Origin: Notolepis coatsorum | Taxonomy: Eukaryota > Chordata > Actinopteri > Aulopiformes > Paralepididae | Assembly (NCBI GenBank): GCA_963971535.1 | Contig: OZ020589.1 | Coordinates: 77,256,811-77,320,810 of the forward strand | Direction: 5' to 3' | DNA: 64,000 nucleotides | In this document: piece by piece, positions 1-12,476 of the stretch | Layout of the letters: every line of letters begins with the position of its first letter | Position numbering within the stretch: position 1 is the stretch's first letter | The notes under the pieces: model-generated | What the model was told of the DNA's origin: nothing | The model's input: only the letters and a program-made list of their open reading frames with translations | Database searches by the model: none | Translations under genes and position numbers: made by a program

Positions 1-995
1 GGTGGGTCGGAGAGAAATATACATACGGTGGGGAGAGAATATACGGTGGGGAGGAGACTGTACACCCTAATCTAATTCTAATCCCCATTATAATGGGGAT
101 TACATTCTAATCCCCAACCGCTCCACACACACCCTTAGGTGCTATAGACTATTTTACTGTTTGTAAACAATGACAACTTTTTGGCATGTGTGCACACAGG
201 TTTCCAGGTAAGCTTCCTGGGCCAAGAACGAGTTGTCTGTCTGCTGGTTATCTGGATGTTACAGATGTGATTAAGTCGTTAGTGTCCTCATGCCAATGAA
301 GCACTAGGACTGTAAGGAATAACAGGGAGTAGGCCAGCAATATTGGATATAACCCAAGAGGTCAGTTCAAATATGGATTGTGGATCTGCCACTTCACAGA
401 TGTGGCACACATGTGGATTTACAAGTGGCACATTTGTCTTCCAGTTCACATAGTTCTAATACATGCCATTTGGTGGACACTTTTATCCAGAGTGGCTTGC
501 CTGCATTCTGTGCCAATTGGCTATCAAACCAGAAAACCCAGGAGTGTAGTGCCACAATCTAGTCAGACATCTACATAAATGTCTTCTTCACCATACAGGT
601 TTAGAATAAACTCTAGTGCTACTGGTATGTTAATACTTACAGTACATGCGGTAAGTCATAGCATAGTCGTTGCCTGAATTCCAGTGTCTAGACTACGAAT
701 TATGCCCTTGAGACGTTGGTTGAATTTGAAAAGGCTTTGTAGTGACTGTTCAAAATGTTTTGTGTGATTGGGAATCACAGATGGAAATGCATCAGGCAGT
801 GTTTTGTAATTCACCATAGGCAATGGGACTTAGCTCATCATATGTCTTGACAGTATGTTCAAGGGCAGACAGGGCTAAAAAAGAAAATGGCTGATGCTCA
901 CAATCCTGAACCAAGTTAGAAGGAACTCGGATAGACATGATCAGATTGATCATGTCAGATTGTGTTTGTAGTATAACTTATTGGTAAGTTGAAGT
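1..995. other. Unassigned DNA at window edge
   Basis: No gene recognised. The first 60 bases hold a short imperfect repeat of a GGTGGGGAGAGAATATAC-like unit. A small palindrome (ATCCCCAT...ATGGGGAT) lies near 80-108. The rest has no long open frame with recognisable domains. Confidence 0.5.
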
Positions 996-999
996 TTAA

Positions 1000-2047
1000 C
1001 CTCTTCCATCCGTGCGGTCCCTCGGCGGACCGCAATTTACATCACGTCATAAATCAATCTCTCCAGACTGTTTGACAAAAGTATTGTTTTATTTTTCAAA
1101 TGTATTCAAGTATAAACATCATAACCATGTCACAACAGCATTTATAATGTATATTATCATCAATACATTAGTTTACCAATAGGTTAAAGTGTTATTAGAT
1201 AGATTTTCCTTTTCGTTTTGGTCTTGTTTACTTCGCGAGAGGCGACCATTTTGGAAAAATTTTACGTCGGGAATTGTAGTTTCTTTTGTAGCCATAATGT
1301 AGAGGACACCGCAAGCTTTCGAACAGTGTTGGAATTTTTCAGAACGACACTTCCCAAAAGCCTCTATGGGGTTTCAAGCTTCATACTTCTGTATGATTTC
1401 TTTTTAATATCTCTTATTATTCGGGATAATAAACCACACAACTTAACGTTATTGACATATATTGAAGCACAGTTTGTTTATCTTCCCTATTTTTAGCATG
1501 TAGCAACAATTAGATTTGAAACTAGTTTCAAAATGGTGCCACCCTGATAAAAACAAAAAAAACTACTGAATTTACAGTATATTTCATTATCTGTTCTTAT
1601 GCACGCCTGGTGATACTAAATCCAAATTGAACTTGGGCATTTGAAAGATAATATATGTATATAAATGTGCGAATTGGCTATAATAAGGTCATTTATAAGC
1701 CTGCTATTCTATATTCTATAATAATATTATTTCAAATTGCATTGGTCTGGATGGGAGAATTCAGTACTGTATCTACAAGATCTTCTGTTTAATCATCTTC
1801 CCTTTATTCATTTCCTTAGATTTTTAGTACACATGATCTCAAGAAGGTACTGCACGATAATTATTAGCATGGTGTTATTCACTGTCAAAGATGCAAAGAA
1901 AAATCATAATTCATATTCTCCTTTGTTTCTTCACAATTTAAGCAAGCCTAGAAATAGACACAATATTTCTGACACTGGGAATATTCCATTTACCTAGGTA
2001 TGTATTTTAGGCGGATTTTCAGAAAATAGGGCTCCGGGCTTAAGAGG
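1000..2047. mobile_element. Probable non-autonomous piggyBac-like DNA element
   Basis: The segment is bounded by TTAA on both sides (996-999 and 2048-2051). Its ends are short inverted repeats: CCTCTT at the left and AAGAGG at the right. TTAA target duplication and short termini beginning CC fit piggyBac-type elements, although Kolobok elements also use TTAA. The interior is AT-rich with no recognisable transposase, so a non-autonomous copy is likely. A GC-rich hairpin (GCGGTCC...GGACCGC) sits just inside the left end, near 1014-1032. Confidence 0.5.
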
Positions 2048-2051
2048 TTAA

Positions 2052-4837
2052 ACAAGCATCTATACATTTGTACACTCTGGTCTCTCTTTGTGTCTTCAAG
2101 GAGGGGCCTCCTAGCAGAGAGGCGAGAGTTGCATTGGCATCTGTTTCTATATAAAGCCATTCATTGGAGATGTCCCAAATGATCTCGCTTCGCTAATGGA
2201 GTGGACATCTGGACACTATGGTACATGATCCAATGATTGGCTTACACTTAAAGCACCTAGAGTTTGTACTGAACATGGATCATCATAAAACATACTCTAA
2301 TCCTCAATCAACAACCATTCCACCATGAATTGCAATTGTTTTAATTGATTGTACATACTCTATTATGTTTAGCATTTATCGTATATTTGTTGTATTTTTT
2401 ATGCATTTATTATGTGTCTATGCTTGATATCATTGGAAATGAGGCCATACCCTCAATTAATTCTCGAGTTAAAATAATAAAATAAAATAAAGATTGAATG
2501 AATTAATGAATGAATTTCCAAACCTGCATGGTCTTGTGGTTAATGAACGCACAACCCCAGGTGTTTTCTTCTTCTTTTTCTTCTTCTTCTTCTTTTTCTT
2601 CTACCCATTCTCCATGCACCACAGTACATCATAATATAATTATACACCCTGAAACACCACGTCCTTCCCTGCCTCTCATCTACGAGCCATTAAGCAGTTC
2701 AGTTCCACCAGGCAGTATGGTGTTTTATACAGTAAAGATATCCTTTTTTTTCTTTCAACGTTTAATCTGTATGAAATTAACAGTAAATTATAGACGACAA
2801 GTAACTGCACCGATTCAGTGATCTTTTAAAACGGCCCTTTTAAGTTTTGTGGGTCTTTCACAGGGGCGAATCTTCACAGATGGACTCTGTATCTCTGAGA
2901 TTATTAAAATACAACCCTTAGGGAGAACAAACTGCAAGTCAAGCAACTACTTTATTAATATCTCCTTAAATTAGGGAGCAGTGGTGCATCCGTATCCTGC
3001 GCTTTCCCTTCTGCAGGTTTTACAGACTTGCATTGATACTAGAAGCCCCTCTTAGGTTCATAAACCCAAATGTCCCCTGGCGATTATTAGAGCCACTAAC
3101 GACAATGCAATTAAGACCTTCGCCTCACGAAGAACAACCGAGTGTGCAGAAAAAGCTAAAGTAAACTGCGTAGGAGTGTTTTTATTTGGCTTAATTCATA
3201 GACAGGTCCTTAAGTCTATCTGCCTCACAGGTAAGTTTGAATTTCATTTGGCTTTTGCTCTCGCTGAGCAAAGCATGGAGATGTAGAAATGGGATTAATT
3301 AACATATATTTACAAATTATACTATTCAAACTAATTTAGGTTCAGCAAAAGGAATCTCAATTACAAAGGAAACTGAAATGGAAATTTCTGGGCATTAAAA
3401 TAGATGAGTGTTGTTTTATGAGAGAGTCTTTAGCATCACTGATCTTTTATTAAAGTTATCTATCCTTTGCAGTATTCCGAATGAACAGTGCTTACTGAGG
3501 ATCACACAACAGAATGTTCCCAAATTATGTATGAATTCATACTGTGCGGCATTCACAGAACAAGGAAAGCAAGTGGGAAACGTTGGGAAAGGTCACTTTC
3601 ATATTTCTCTTTGGTTTATTGTTTGACCATGATGATGATGATAGATAAACAATAGATAATTATTTTTTTATAAGCATATTTTATCTGTGAAACTTCATTC
3701 GAGTCATCTCAAAAGCATCCATTGTAGAATTGTCTGCAGAAGCTTCGATCAATATATGAATTATTTTTGTTTCAATAATTGGGTTTGTATTTAATAATTT
3801 ACCCAAATGTAATTTCTGCTTATACCAAAATAAATAAATTGTTAAATAAACAATTGTATTAACAGATTTAAGTTATTTATTTTCTACAATATTTTATGCT
3901 GAACTCTATATGTTAAGAACTTTGATGTTACAATACAAGAATACTTAACACAAAAATAAGGTAACTCTGATACTAAGATATATAAAAAACATTAAGAAAA
4001 TAAAAAATAAAAGCTAAATCAGATCAAAGCCAATAAATGGTTGAAATGGCCACTATTGAAGGGGCCTATCAAAGTTTCCCCTTTTGAATGAAAGGCTAAA
4101 TTATACAGAAAATTCCCTCCACTGTGGGTCATTTGCGGAGCCTTTTATTTTTTATTCATTGGCTCTTGCATGAAATAGCTTTTCTACCATATTTCTCCTT
4201 CATCTTTAGTGATCCCAGGCAAGCTCAAAGCTACATAATAACCAGCCTAAGCCTGCTAATTGAGGCACGTTTATGTATAGAAATTAAGTTATCCTTTTGT
4301 TAACTGTACTGTATATTAACAGGGCATTTTACACCTCGTCTTTACATCTCATGTAATTGAGACGTATTGTCTACAGTATTAGTCTTTTACACGTACTTGC
4401 TATACTTTGTCCTTTTACACATTATATTGTATATTCTCCTAGTAAGAATCCTCATACCTGCCCCACTATAGGCCTTTTTAACAGATGGCAGTTATTTTTC
4501 TTCTCCACATTTCTCCTATATTCCTCTTATTATTATTCATATCAGCAATGAATATACATATCATGATTTGATAATGCAATGAGAATCTTTTTTTTTCTAA
4601 CCACAAAGCAAACCATTTGTTCGCATGGGCCCCATTTTCTTTTCTTTTTTGTTCCTTTGACTCTGTCATACACAATTTATTATTTATCCCCAGTCTTCTG
4701 TATTACAAATGGTCTCAGGATTAGGACAAATCAGGGCTTTCCGAACTACCAGGAGGGAAATAAGATTCCTGAACAATGTGTGTCTACAGAGGAATTGGCA
4801 GAGGAGTGACAGTGGCCCTGGAGAGAGGCCAAACAAT
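2052..4837. other. Unassigned AT-rich DNA with a pyrimidine tract
   Basis: No gene or element recognised. A TTC-rich pyrimidine tract lies at about 2565-2602, and 3640-4020 is strongly AT-rich. Short open frames here show no conserved motifs. Confidence 0.5.
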
Positions 4838-7397
<2,560 letters not shown>

Positions 7398-7436
7398 GGG
7401 GGTTAGGGTTAGGGTTAGGGTTAGGGATAGGGTTAC
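7398..7436 (+). repeat. Telomere-like (TTAGGG)n block
   Basis: About six TTAGGG-type units, one of them degenerate (ATAGGG). About 75 bp of unrelated sequence separates this block from a CCCTAA array of opposite polarity that starts near 7510. Confidence 0.9.
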
Positions 7437-7509
7437 CCAGACAGAAAGATTAGGAGAAGGTAAAATCGCATCCCTGTGCCCGTGCCCACCCCAACACTTG
7501 CTCAACAGT

Positions 7510-7546
7510 CCCCTAACCTAACCCTAACCCCAACCCCAACCCTAAC
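7510..7546 (-). repeat. Telomere-like (CCCTAA)n block, left of BEL insertion
   Basis: Degenerate CCCTAA/CCCCAA units ending in CTAAC. The last five bases (7542-7546) are the left target-site duplication of the BEL element. The array resumes after that element at 22723. Confidence 0.9.
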
Positions 7547-7858
7547 TGTTGTGAAGGGCCAGATTAAACCGAATATATATATTTATTTATATATATATAT
7601 TTAATTGTATTTGTATATTCTCTAATATTCCCTGATATCCCTTGTATATTCCTTGTACAATATGCATTGAATATCCATTCTAGCCTACTGAACATCCCAT
7701 AATAGTCTCCATTCTACTATTGGTCGAGACCTTGGTGCCAGGCTGCCATACCCCTCGGACCCAGTTCAAACGTACCGCTCCACATGTACGAACAAGTCCT
7801 AGTTCCGCGTAGGAATTTGGCTACTGCACCACTAATGGGACTATTTGTTCATAGTGCG

Positions 7859-7866
7859 TATATATA
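7859..7866 (+). promoter_or_regulatory. Probable TATA box of the BEL LTR
   Basis: TATATATA lies 312 bp into the LTR and is repeated in the 3' LTR at 21604-21611. It is the best TATA candidate upstream of the AATAAA signal. This is inferred from sequence only. Confidence 0.5.
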
Positions 7867-8802
7867 CTGCGCTACTAAAGTAGGACTTTCTTTTCAGTCC
7901 AGTTTCTTACCCTCCAATAGAGTCACAGACGTAAAGCCTCCCCGCGACGCCACGTGTGGGAGTAAGGCCAAGTTCGCCTACCATCGGTATTGAGACATCG
8001 TGTATATTAATATTTGAATAGTCATATTTGGCACTATATCGTCGAGTTGGACGTAGTCTATTAAGCTAATAATAGTCTGTTAATATATAGTGCTTCGTGC
8101 GGTGAGAATACTACCGTAGTCAGTACCCCATCGTTTCGGGCAGAGAACTGGCTGCTTACCCAGGGTGGTTGACCCTATGTGAAGCTGCACCCGAGGAGCC
8201 CCAGAGCCGACGAGCGAGTGGACCTGTATACCGGATTATTCTACCGACAACAGCCCGCCTTCCCAGGCACGGATTATGCTTTGGATACTTTGATTATTCC
8301 ATGGATAAAGACCCCCGACACTGCCGTGTGTTGGAACCCCCCCCCCTGGAGAGGACGCAAGGTGAGGAGACGCTCTGCAAGACGAGGTCGCTTCACGTCT
8401 CTCCCCCGTGGACCGGAGATAGCCGGCCCACAAAGAGTCCACCTGCTTTCATCTGTGGTCCAAGGATCGCCGGCGCATTGAACGGCACTACAGTGGGTTC
8501 ACCTGGGATACCCTTGGCCGGACGAGGCAGCAGGATTCTACCCCCCCCCCCCCTCCTACTCCTGTCGGCTTACAAGCGACCGGATTAACCCCCTCTAGTG
8601 TATCTAGTATAATCATTAAAGTATCATTGCTGTTATTCCTTAACTATTCCAGGTCGTATATTTACCACCTGCGCCTTCAGAGATTGGACATTCTCTATTG
8701 ATATACCGACGAATACTCCTTGCCATAAAAGTGCATACTATTTCAATTCATAAATGTAATTAAGTGATTAAGTGCTTATTCTACACACCATCGCTGTGTA
8801 GA

Positions 8803-8808
8803 AATAAA
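8803..8808 (+). promoter_or_regulatory. Polyadenylation signal of the BEL LTR
   Basis: AATAAA directly after a small hairpin. The working copy for element transcripts would be the 3' LTR equivalent at 22548-22553. Confidence 0.6.
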
Positions 8809-8979
8809 GACCTGTTTCTAATTCGTACATTTGTGTTGGATCCGTTTCATCTACGTGAGAGTGTTCATGATAATATATTTATGCCGTGTACTGGGTGGCC
8901 GAATATTAAGTACAAAGGTAGTGGTAGTAAGTATCATATCTAGTAATACAGTCAGGGAATTGTACCCCTCAGTTACAAT

Positions 8980-8996
8980 TGGTCCTTCGAGCCGGA
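8980..8996 (+). promoter_or_regulatory. Primer-binding site, tRNA-Tyr type
   Basis: TGGTCCTTCGAGCCGGA begins two bases after the 5' LTR. It is complementary over 17 nt to the 3' end of vertebrate tRNA-Tyr including CCA, as I recall that tRNA. It would prime minus-strand DNA synthesis. Confidence 0.85.
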
Positions 8997-9045
8997 TGGT
9001 AATTAGTGTAATATTAATATAGTGTTATTAATATTGAAATGGCCT

Positions 9046-10725
9046 ATGATGAACACTCCACGAAACGATCCTCCTAACCAACGCCCGCAGCGCGAACGAC
9101 GGCTCCCTCAGTACTTAGAGGCTTACGCTGTCAGTCAACAACCTAGTCTTCTACTAACAGTAAACGCGGTAAAACTAGAAAGTAAAAGTATGTCTAACCC
9201 CAACGCCCAGACTACCCCGACCATAGAGGCCCCTACGGGCTCTAATGTAACTGACCAAGTTCACGGTGGGGACCAGTGGGAACCAGACATGACTTCACAC
9301 CCCGCCAGTACTGAAGAAGTAGTCCCCGATGAGTCCCGGGAGGAATACAACGCTACCGAGAGAGAACTCGGCACGGAAGAAGACGGGGAGAGCACCGTGG
9401 AGATAGAGCTCCAAGGCTCCGCAAGGAGTACCCCGAGGGAAGGCTCCCCTATACAACCGCCTTCTCCAGAGGCAGAGAGGACCCTACAGCAGGCCTTCCT
9501 CATCAGCCTGAACGCCGCTGCTGAACGCGACCGACTGCAGATCCAGCAGCGAAGCGAACACGAGCAGATACGTCTAGAAATAAGACGCATTCAGATGGAA
9601 GAGAATGTGGCCCGAGAACGAGCCGGTGCTCAACGGGACGCAGCGCGCGACAGACAGCAGTCGCAACTAATAGAACAGCTGATCAGACGGACAACACCCT
9701 CTCCCTCCGCCAGAGGCTCCAGGAACTCGTCTAGACACACCTCCAGGGCGGCATCCCCTAGCCGAGTAAACAACCCTGAACTTGACCAACAGACGAGGTC
9801 TATACCCCCCACAGACCACCTCCCCCCACCGGTCCAAGCGAGACCTAGCAACCGGGAAGGAGCAGCATATCCTGTGGAGAGGCTAAACCAGAGACTACAA
9901 GCACTGGATGACCTAACTGAAGACGAAGAGGAAGAGGAGGAGAACCACGCCCGAAGACAGCACAGTACTCTACCGGACCAGGAGGCCCGGTACAGCCCAG
10001 GCTATACTCCCGCGGAGCTGCGCTACAGACCCCCGACTCTATACACGGGTGAGCACGACGCACGACCCGCACCGAGGAACAGCACCTGGACAAGCGGGCC
10101 ATGGTACACTGCCGGTACCAGCCCATACCAAGGAGCGGGAGGAGACTCGCCTAGGAGGCCTCTCCCCCAACGCTCGCCGATGTATCCACAGTCAGCGTCA
10201 TACATTGGCATGCCTATGGTACCCGACTTCACCCAAGAGAACCGGGCCCAGTATACAGAACTCCGCATGTGTCTGGAGACCATGTTGGTGGATGTATTGG
10301 ATGAACGCCACAAATACGCCATCCTACTGAAGCACTTAAAGGTACCCTGCGCACATAATATAGCGCTCGCCTACGCGACTTCCACCACCCCATACACAGC
10401 AGCGCTGGTAGCATTGGACCAGAGGTATGGGCGCATATGGGATTACGTGATCCAGGAGATCCGACACATCGACCGCTTACCCCCAGCAATAGACAATCGA
10501 GCACTGGACGACCTGTCCATCAGAGTGCAGTCCCTGGTAGGGATGTTGGGAGCGCAAAGAGAGAAGGGGAGGCATGAACTTTACGCCAACTCAAATGTGG
10601 AAAGGATCCTGGAGAAGCTGCCGCCCGCTCGTCAGGAGCGCTTTAGGCGGCAGAGGGACCACAGAGACAAAAAACATGCCTACATAAACTACCAACTAAA
10701 CATGTTTTTTTTTTTTCTTCTTTAA
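9046..10725 (+). CDS. gag: BEL/Pao Gag region, start of gag-pol, cut by a nested element
   Basis: This is the N-terminal structural part of the BEL polyprotein, expected to form the particle that packages element RNA. I chose the ATG at 9046 (a second follows at once), although the frame is open slightly further upstream. The first 150 residues are rich in Pro, Glu and Ser. A charged helical segment of coiled-coil type lies at about residues 150-200, followed by a basic Ser/Arg region and an acidic run near 300. About residues 395-535 match the DUF1759-type Gag domain of BEL elements. BEL-like sequence stops near 10656. The last 20 or so codons to the stop are read from the inserted Gmr1-like element, so the product is truncated before the zinc knuckles. 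Confidence 0.85.
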   Translation: MMNTPRNDPPNQRPQRERRLPQYLEAYAVSQQPSLLLTVNAVKLESKSMSNPNAQTTPTIEAPTGSNVTDQVHGGDQWEPDMTSHPASTEEVVPDESREEYNATERELGTEEDGESTVEIELQGSARSTPREGSPIQPPSPEAERTLQQAFLISLNAAAERDRLQIQQRSEHEQIRLEIRRIQMEENVARERAGAQRDAARDRQQSQLIEQLIRRTTPSPSARGSRNSSRHTSRAASPSRVNNPELDQQTRSIPPTDHLPPPVQARPSNREGAAYPVERLNQRLQALDDLTEDEEEEEENHARRQHSTLPDQEARYSPGYTPAELRYRPPTLYTGEHDARPAPRNSTWTSGPWYTAGTSPYQGAGGDSPRRPLPQRSPMYPQSASYIGMPMVPDFTQENRAQYTELRMCLETMLVDVLDERHKYAILLKHLKVPCAHNIALAYATSTTPYTAALVALDQRYGRIWDYVIQEIRHIDRLPPAIDNRALDDLSIRVQSLVGMLGAQREKGRHELYANSNVERILEKLPPARQERFRRQRDHRDKKHAYINYQLNMFFFFLL

Positions 10726-10779
10726 CAACGAGATAACATCCCCGAGATAACATGCACTCCAAAACAAAGAGCTATGAAA

Positions 10780-10955
10780 AAACTAGCAGCAACATAAAAC
10801 GAGTCCACAGCAACATAGACCGAGTAGACAGAAAAAATAGATCAAGTCGACAGCAATATACAGTAGAACGAGTCGACAGCAAAATAGAACAAGTCGACAG
10901 CAATATACAGTAGAACGAGTCGACAGCAACAGACAACGAGTCGACAGCAACAGAG
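10780..10955 (-). repeat. Degenerate short tandem repeat in the Gmr1-like 3' region
   Basis: About seven imperfect units with the core GAGTCGACAGCAA, spaced roughly 17-40 bp apart, lie directly after the stop of the RT-RNase H frame. It occupies the place of the 3' untranslated region. Confidence 0.75.
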
Positions 10956-10958
10956 ATT

Positions 10959-12476
10959 TCAACTACGAGACAGAGCATCCGCCAACACATTATCAGACCC
11001 CTTCTTATGCTTTATGCTGAGGTTATAATTTTGCACTATGAGCGCCCAACGCATGAGGCGCTGATTGTGGTTGTACATCCGCGACAGAAAAACCAATGGG
11101 TTGTGGTCGGTGTATACTACCACTGGTAATACGCTCGAACCGACATACACCTCAAAATGTTGCAACGCATACAACATAGCCAAAGTCTCCTTTTCAATAG
11201 TGGAATAGTTTAGTTGATGTTTGTTAAATTTCCGGGAGAAATAACAAACCGGGTGACTGACACCATCGTGATCTTCCTGTAATAACACCCCTCCAGCTCC
11301 CACCCCGCTGGCATCCACCTCCAGCTGGAACGGCAGGGAGAAATCTGGAGCAGAGAGAACAGGGGAACTGCATAAGAGAGCTTTAACACTATCAAATGCA
11401 TTTTGACAATCAGCTGTCCAAATGAATGGTTTGGACGGGCTACACAGGCTAGTGAGAGAAGTGACGACAGAAGAAAAGTTCCGGCAAAAACCACGGTAAT
11501 ACCCAGCCATCCCAAGGAATCTACGCAATTCCCGCCTAGTAGTAGGCACTGGAAAAGTTGTGATTGCAGATATTTTTGCATCCACCGGACGCACTTGGCC
11601 TTGTCCTACCTGCTTACCAAGATAGGTAACCGTAGCCTTGCCGAACTCACACTTGGCAAGGTTAAGGGTCAGGGAGGCTCCAGCTAAGCGGTCAAAGACA
11701 GTTTGCAAGGTTGTCATGTGGTCACGCCAGTTGGTCGAATAGACAACCAGGTCATCGAGATAGGCATTACAATTTGGAACACCAGCCAGGACTAGGGTCA
11801 CCAGTCGCTGGAAAGTGGACGGGGCATTACGCATTCCAAAAGGCATTACAGTATATTGCAAAAAATTGTCAGGAGTAACAAACGCAGAGATTTCCGAGGC
11901 ACGGGGGGTCAAAGGGACCTGCCAGTAACCCTTTAACAAATCTAGTTTGCTAACATAGGTGGCAGATCCAAGGTTGTCAATACAATCTTCCATGCGGGGC
12001 AGTGGGAAGGAATCAGGCACGGTGACAGCATTTACCTTTCGGAAATCAGTACAAAATCTAGGAGTTCCATCCGATTTGGGAGCTAACAAGCAAGGTGAAC
12101 TCCAGGGACTGCAACTTGGCTTGGCTAAACCATGTTTTAACAAATAGTCAACCTCCTGTTGCATCATGGCCCTCTTGGTGATGTTAACACGGTATGCATG
12201 TTGCTTGATAGGCACAGCATTGTTAACTTTAATATCATGGGCCAATACAGAAGTACAGGAGGGAACATCACCAAACAGAGCCATGTAGGCCTGAATCAAA
12301 TTTGTGATGTCCTCTCGCTGCTCCTCAGGTAAGTGTGCTAAGTGAGTGGGCAGGTTCAATAACATCTCAGTGTTGGACAATCTAGCACCCTGATGGGCTG
12401 CATTGCGCAACTCCAAGCCATCTACGTCCTCACCACTAACGTCAGGAGAGTCCGGAACTATTGGAGTTTGAGGCAA
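10959..12476 (-). CDS. pol: Gmr1-like RT and RNase H
   Basis: A frame of 505 codons encoding reverse transcriptase and RNase H of a Ty3/gypsy element, which copy element RNA into DNA in the particle. RT blocks are clear: KLDLLKGYWQ, the FGMRNAPSTFQR block, and the catalytic YLDD at 11751-11762. RNase H follows (VDASGVGAGGVL, YTDHNPL), and the frame ends shortly after an ADALSRS motif. It overlaps the upstream Gag-protease-integrase frame by 35 nt and lies in the +1 frame relative to it. The first codon in the overlap is TTG, not ATG, so frameshifting or readthrough from ORF1 is more likely than separate initiation. The expected catalytic residues are visible and the frame looks intact. Confidence 0.92.
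   Translation of the reverse strand: MPQTPIVPDSPDVSGEDVDGLELRNAAHQGARLSNTEMLLNLPTHLAHLPEEQREDITNLIQAYMALFGDVPSCTSVLAHDIKVNNAVPIKQHAYRVNITKRAMMQQEVDYLLKHGLAKPSCSPWSSPCLLAPKSDGTPRFCTDFRKVNAVTVPDSFPLPRMEDCIDNLGSATYVSKLDLLKGYWQVPLTPRASEISAFVTPDNFLQYTVMPFGMRNAPSTFQRLVTLVLAGVPNCNAYLDDLVVYSTNWRDHMTTLQTVFDRLAGASLTLNLAKCEFGKATVTYLGKQVGQGQVRPVDAKISAITTFPVPTTRRELRRFLGMAGYYRGFCRNFSSVVTSLTSLCSPSKPFIWTADCQNAFDSVKALLCSSPVLSAPDFSLPFQLEVDASGVGAGGVLLQEDHDGVSHPVCYFSRKFNKHQLNYSTIEKETLAMLYALQHFEVYVGSSVLPVVVYTDHNPLVFLSRMYNHNQRLMRWALIVQNYNLSIKHKKGSDNVLADALSRS

Larger units (their letters stand above)
7547..8977 (+). repeat. BEL 5' LTR
   Basis: Starts TGTTGTGAAGG and ends CAGTTACA; 1431 bp, the same length as the 3' LTR. 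It holds a probable TATA box (7859-7866) and an AATAAA signal (8803-8808). A 7-bp stem (CTACACA/TGTGTAG, 8781-8801) lies directly before the AATAAA. A 139-codon open frame at 8169-8588 also exists in the 3' LTR, but I do not claim it is a gene. Confidence 0.97.

Noticed and set aside
7398-7546. True chromosome end
   Set aside because: The blocks are short, of opposite polarity and followed by more than 40 kb of other sequence; at most an interstitial telomeric site.
8169-8588. 139-codon frame in both BEL LTRs
   Set aside because: Present in both LTRs only because the LTRs are nearly identical; Pro/Arg-rich with no motif.
9261-10504. Minus-strand frames opposite BEL gag
   Set aside because: Shadow frames of the BEL coding region with no independent motif.
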